NCBI GenBank assembly: GCA_028284065.1 | Contig: JANQSJ010000008.1 | Span: forward strand, 248,001-312,000 | From: Parvularculaceae bacterium | GTDB lineage: Bacteria > Pseudomonadota > Alphaproteobacteria > Caulobacterales > Parvularculaceae | Direction: 5' to 3' | Length of the DNA: 64,000 nt | Notes under the pieces: model-generated | Database searches by the model: none | Seen by the model: only the letters and a program-made list of their open reading frames with translations | Told to the model about the DNA's origin: nothing | Shown: one piece after another, positions 62,508 to 64,000 of the stretch | Layout of the letters: every line of letters begins with the position of its first letter | Numbering within the stretch: position 1 is the stretch's first letter | Made by a program: the position numbers and the translations under genes

Positions 62508-63286
62508 CCAGACCCAGTCGAATGCGCTCGGCCCACGTGCGCGCAATGCGGGCACTGAGGATCGCGACGCAGGCGCACGCGCCGCGCGGTGTTTGAAAGC
62601 CCCTCATAAAGCAGCAAATGGCCAACAAGGGATGGACCGATCCCGGCGAGGCGCTTGACGGCTTCAAGCGCCATCATGGTTCCGACGACGCCGGCGACGG
62701 GGCCGAGGACGCCCTCCTCCGCGCAGTTCAGGACCTCCTCACGCGGCGGCGCTCCGGGCATGAAACAACCATAACATGGAAGATCGCCCTCGTATGGGGC
62801 GAAGAGGCCAATGACGCCGTCAAATCGGCCGATCGCGCCGGAGAGCAGCGGGACGCGCGCGCCCATGCAGGCGCGATTGAGCGCGTAGCGCGCCTCGAAG
62901 CTGTCGACGCCGTCGATGACAAGGTCCGCGCCGGCGATTATATCGCTCGCATTGGCGTCGTCGAGGCGCGCGGCCACGGGCTCAATTTCGATCGTCGGAT
63001 TTATCGCCCGCGCGGACGCGGCGGCGCGCTCGACCTTCCCCGCGCCCACATCTTCCGTCTGGAAATGAATTTGCCGCTGAAGATTCGACAGCTCCACCGC
63101 GTCATCATCGACAATGGCGATGCGGCCGACGCCCGCGGCGGCGAGGTAAGAAAGGACCGGCCCGCCGAGCCCCCCGGCCCCGACGATCACGACGCGGGCG
63201 GCGAGAAGCGCCTGCTGCCCCTGCGCGCCCATCTCCTTCAAGACGATATGGCGAAGGTACCGTTCGGTCTGGTCAGGGGTCAGCAT
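62504..63286 (-). CDS. MoeB/ThiF-family adenylyltransferase
   Basis: An E1-like enzyme that adenylates the C-terminal Gly-Gly of a small sulfur carrier protein (MoaD or ThiS) in molybdopterin or thiamine synthesis. The 260 residues show the family start ERYLRHIVLKEMGAQGQQ, the ATP loop VVIVGAGGLGGPVLSYLAAAG, DDDAVELSNLQRQIHF, VIDGVDSFEARYALNRAC, two zinc pairs (CYGC and CPHC) and the conserved Cys in LNCAEEGVLGPV. No rhodanese domain. Which carrier it serves cannot be told; no mo or thi gene is adjacent. Confidence 0.92.
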   Translation of the reverse strand: MLTPDQTERYLRHIVLKEMGAQGQQALLAARVVIVGAGGLGGPVLSYLAAAGVGRIAIVDDDAVELSNLQRQIHFQTEDVGAGKVERAAASARAINPTIEIEPVAARLDDANASDIIAGADLVIDGVDSFEARYALNRACMGARVPLLSGAIGRFDGVIGLFAPYEGDLPCYGCFMPGAPPREEVLNCAEEGVLGPVAGVVGTMMALEAVKRLAGIGPSLVGHLLLYEGLSNTARRVRLRRDPQCPHCAHVGRAHSTGSG

Positions 63287-63313
63287 GAAATGCGTCTCGG
63301 GCGCAAGCGCGGC

Positions 63314-63784
63314 TCATACGCCTGTGGAGCCGAACCCGCCAGCGCCCCGCGCGGTGTCGTCAAGAGCCTCGACCTCGTCGAAGACCGCCTGGTGGACAGG
63401 CGCGAACACAAGCTGGGCGACGCGGTCGCCGCGATTTATCTCGAAGGGCGCGTCCCCGTGGTTGATGAGGATCACCTTTACTTCGCCGCGATAGTCCGCA
63501 TCCACCGTACCGGGCGCATTGAGGCACGTGATCGCGCGCTTCGCGGCGAGGCCGGAGCGTGGCCGCACCTGCATCTCCCATCCATGGGGCAGCGCGATCG
63601 CCAGGCCCGTCGGGACGAGCGCGCGCTCGCCGGGCGCAATCGTCATCGGCGCATCCGCAGGCACGGCGGCCCGCGCGTCGCACCCGGCCGCCAGCGGCGT
63701 TTCATACGCGGGCAAGGCGAGTCCCTCGCCATGGGGAAGCCGCATGACGCGAATTAGCGGCTGAACTCTCTCAAAATTGGTCAT
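63314..63784 (-). CDS. dut: Deoxyuridine 5'-triphosphate nucleotidohydrolase (dUTPase)
   Basis: Splits dUTP to dUMP and pyrophosphate, keeping uracil out of DNA. All five motifs of the trimeric family are present in the 156 residues: [34 protein letters not shown] with the catalytic Asp, [13 protein letters not shown], and the C-terminal P-loop-like [10 protein letters not shown]. Motif 1 has Cys-Asp-Ala where Tyr/Met-Asp-Leu is usual, a mild variation. It follows 27 bases ahead of the moeB-like gene on the same strand. Confidence 0.96.
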   Translation of the reverse strand: MTNFERVQPLIRVMRLPHGEGLALPAYETPLAAGCDARAAVPADAPMTIAPGERALVPTGLAIALPHGWEMQVRPRSGLAAKRAITCLNAPGTVDADYRGEVKVILINHGDAPFEINRGDRVAQLVFAPVHQAVFDEVEALDDTARGAGGFGSTGV

Positions 63785-63865
63785 GCCGATGGCGCTCCGG
63801 CGGAATCGCTCTCGATCGCGCGAAGGCCATGTGGAAATATGGCCGGCGCATCGAAGGGACGGGTC

Positions 63866-64000
63866 ATGGGTCGATTGCTGGTCATCTTAATTCTTCTCGG
63901 CGGCCTAGGCTATTGGGCCTGGGCGTCGGGCGACGTCGAATTGCAGGACGAGATCGCCGCGGCCACAGACGAAACCGGCGTTGACTTCGAGTCGCGCATG
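63866..64000 (+). CDS. N-terminal part of a signal-anchored protein (runs off the window)
   Basis: The first 45 codons of a plus-strand gene. AAGGGACGGG lies upstream of the ATG at 63866. The peptide begins [19 protein letters not shown], a single membrane anchor or signal, followed by an acidic stretch ([18 protein letters not shown]). The rest lies outside the window and the family cannot be named. Divergent from dut. Confidence 0.6.
   Translation, partial: MGRLLVILILLGGLGYWAWASGDVELQDEIAAATDETGVDFESRM

Overview
The window is GC-rich DNA from an alphaproteobacterium. The clearest lineage markers are a full-length GcrA cell-cycle regulator, GANTC (CcrM-type) sites in several promoter regions, one perfect TTAA-N7-TTAA CtrA-type box, a CC0125/CC1285-type lipoprotein, and a YlxR/L7Ae-type protein in a rimP-nusA-infB operon. 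This combination fits Caulobacterales or relatives such as Hyphomonadaceae or Parvularculaceae; the genus cannot be fixed from sequence reading. Nearly all of it is ordinary chromosome. I saw no rRNA, tRNA, insertion sequence, prophage, CRISPR array or recognisable defence island.

Layout. 1-2.0 kb: the start of a lipoprotein gene and isocitrate lyase. 2.7-4.3 kb: a glycosyltransferase/FkbM methyltransferase pair. 4.4-7.7 kb: a tightly packed operon of ABC-2 permease, Hsp33, polyphosphate kinase 2 and a 2-oxoglutarate oxygenase. 8.0-12.0 kb: gcrA, then phoR-phoU-phoB without the pst transporter genes. 12.3-15.8 kb: a membrane protein, a PQQ-type sugar dehydrogenase lipoprotein and a BCCT transporter with no canonical start codon. 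15.9-18.8 kb: ffh and rpsP, separated by an unusual orphan gene. 19.1-30.9 kb: a cytochrome c'-like lipoprotein, an SGNH hydrolase, a TetR/membrane-protein pair with twin operators, two S9 peptidases, a dicarboxylate symporter and a PilZ protein. 31.1-39.8 kb: MscS channel, PEP carboxykinase, trmB, a CE15-like esterase, a second glycosyltransferase and an orphan membrane protein.

40.2-55.7 kb carries the translation/RNA cluster rimP-nusA-ylxR-infB ... rbfA ... truB ... rpsO ... pnp, in conserved order but interrupted by an acetyltransferase, a TrpF-like protein lacking its catalytic cysteine, membrane proteins, a YbjN-like protein and an SDR dehydrogenase. 56.0-64.0 kb holds a LuxR-type regulator with an extra C-terminal domain, the unsaturated fatty acid genes fabA-fabB-(small membrane gene)-fabI, an SH3 protein divergent from a 2-hydroxyacid dehydrogenase across the CtrA-type box, a MoeB/ThiF-like enzyme, dUTPase, and the start of one more gene.

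Functional threads. Isocitrate lyase and ATP-dependent PEP carboxykinase support growth on acetate or fatty acids through the glyoxylate shunt and gluconeogenesis. Hsp33 and PPK2 are both proteostasis and oxidative-stress factors and are translationally coupled. PhoR/PhoU/PhoB handle phosphate signalling. Cell-cycle control probably reaches several promoters through GcrA/CcrM and CtrA. The most unusual items are the BCCT start anomaly, the catalytically altered TrpF homologue, the orphan gene embedded by ATGA overlap behind ffh, the twin TetR operators, and the GANTC cluster in front of pckA.
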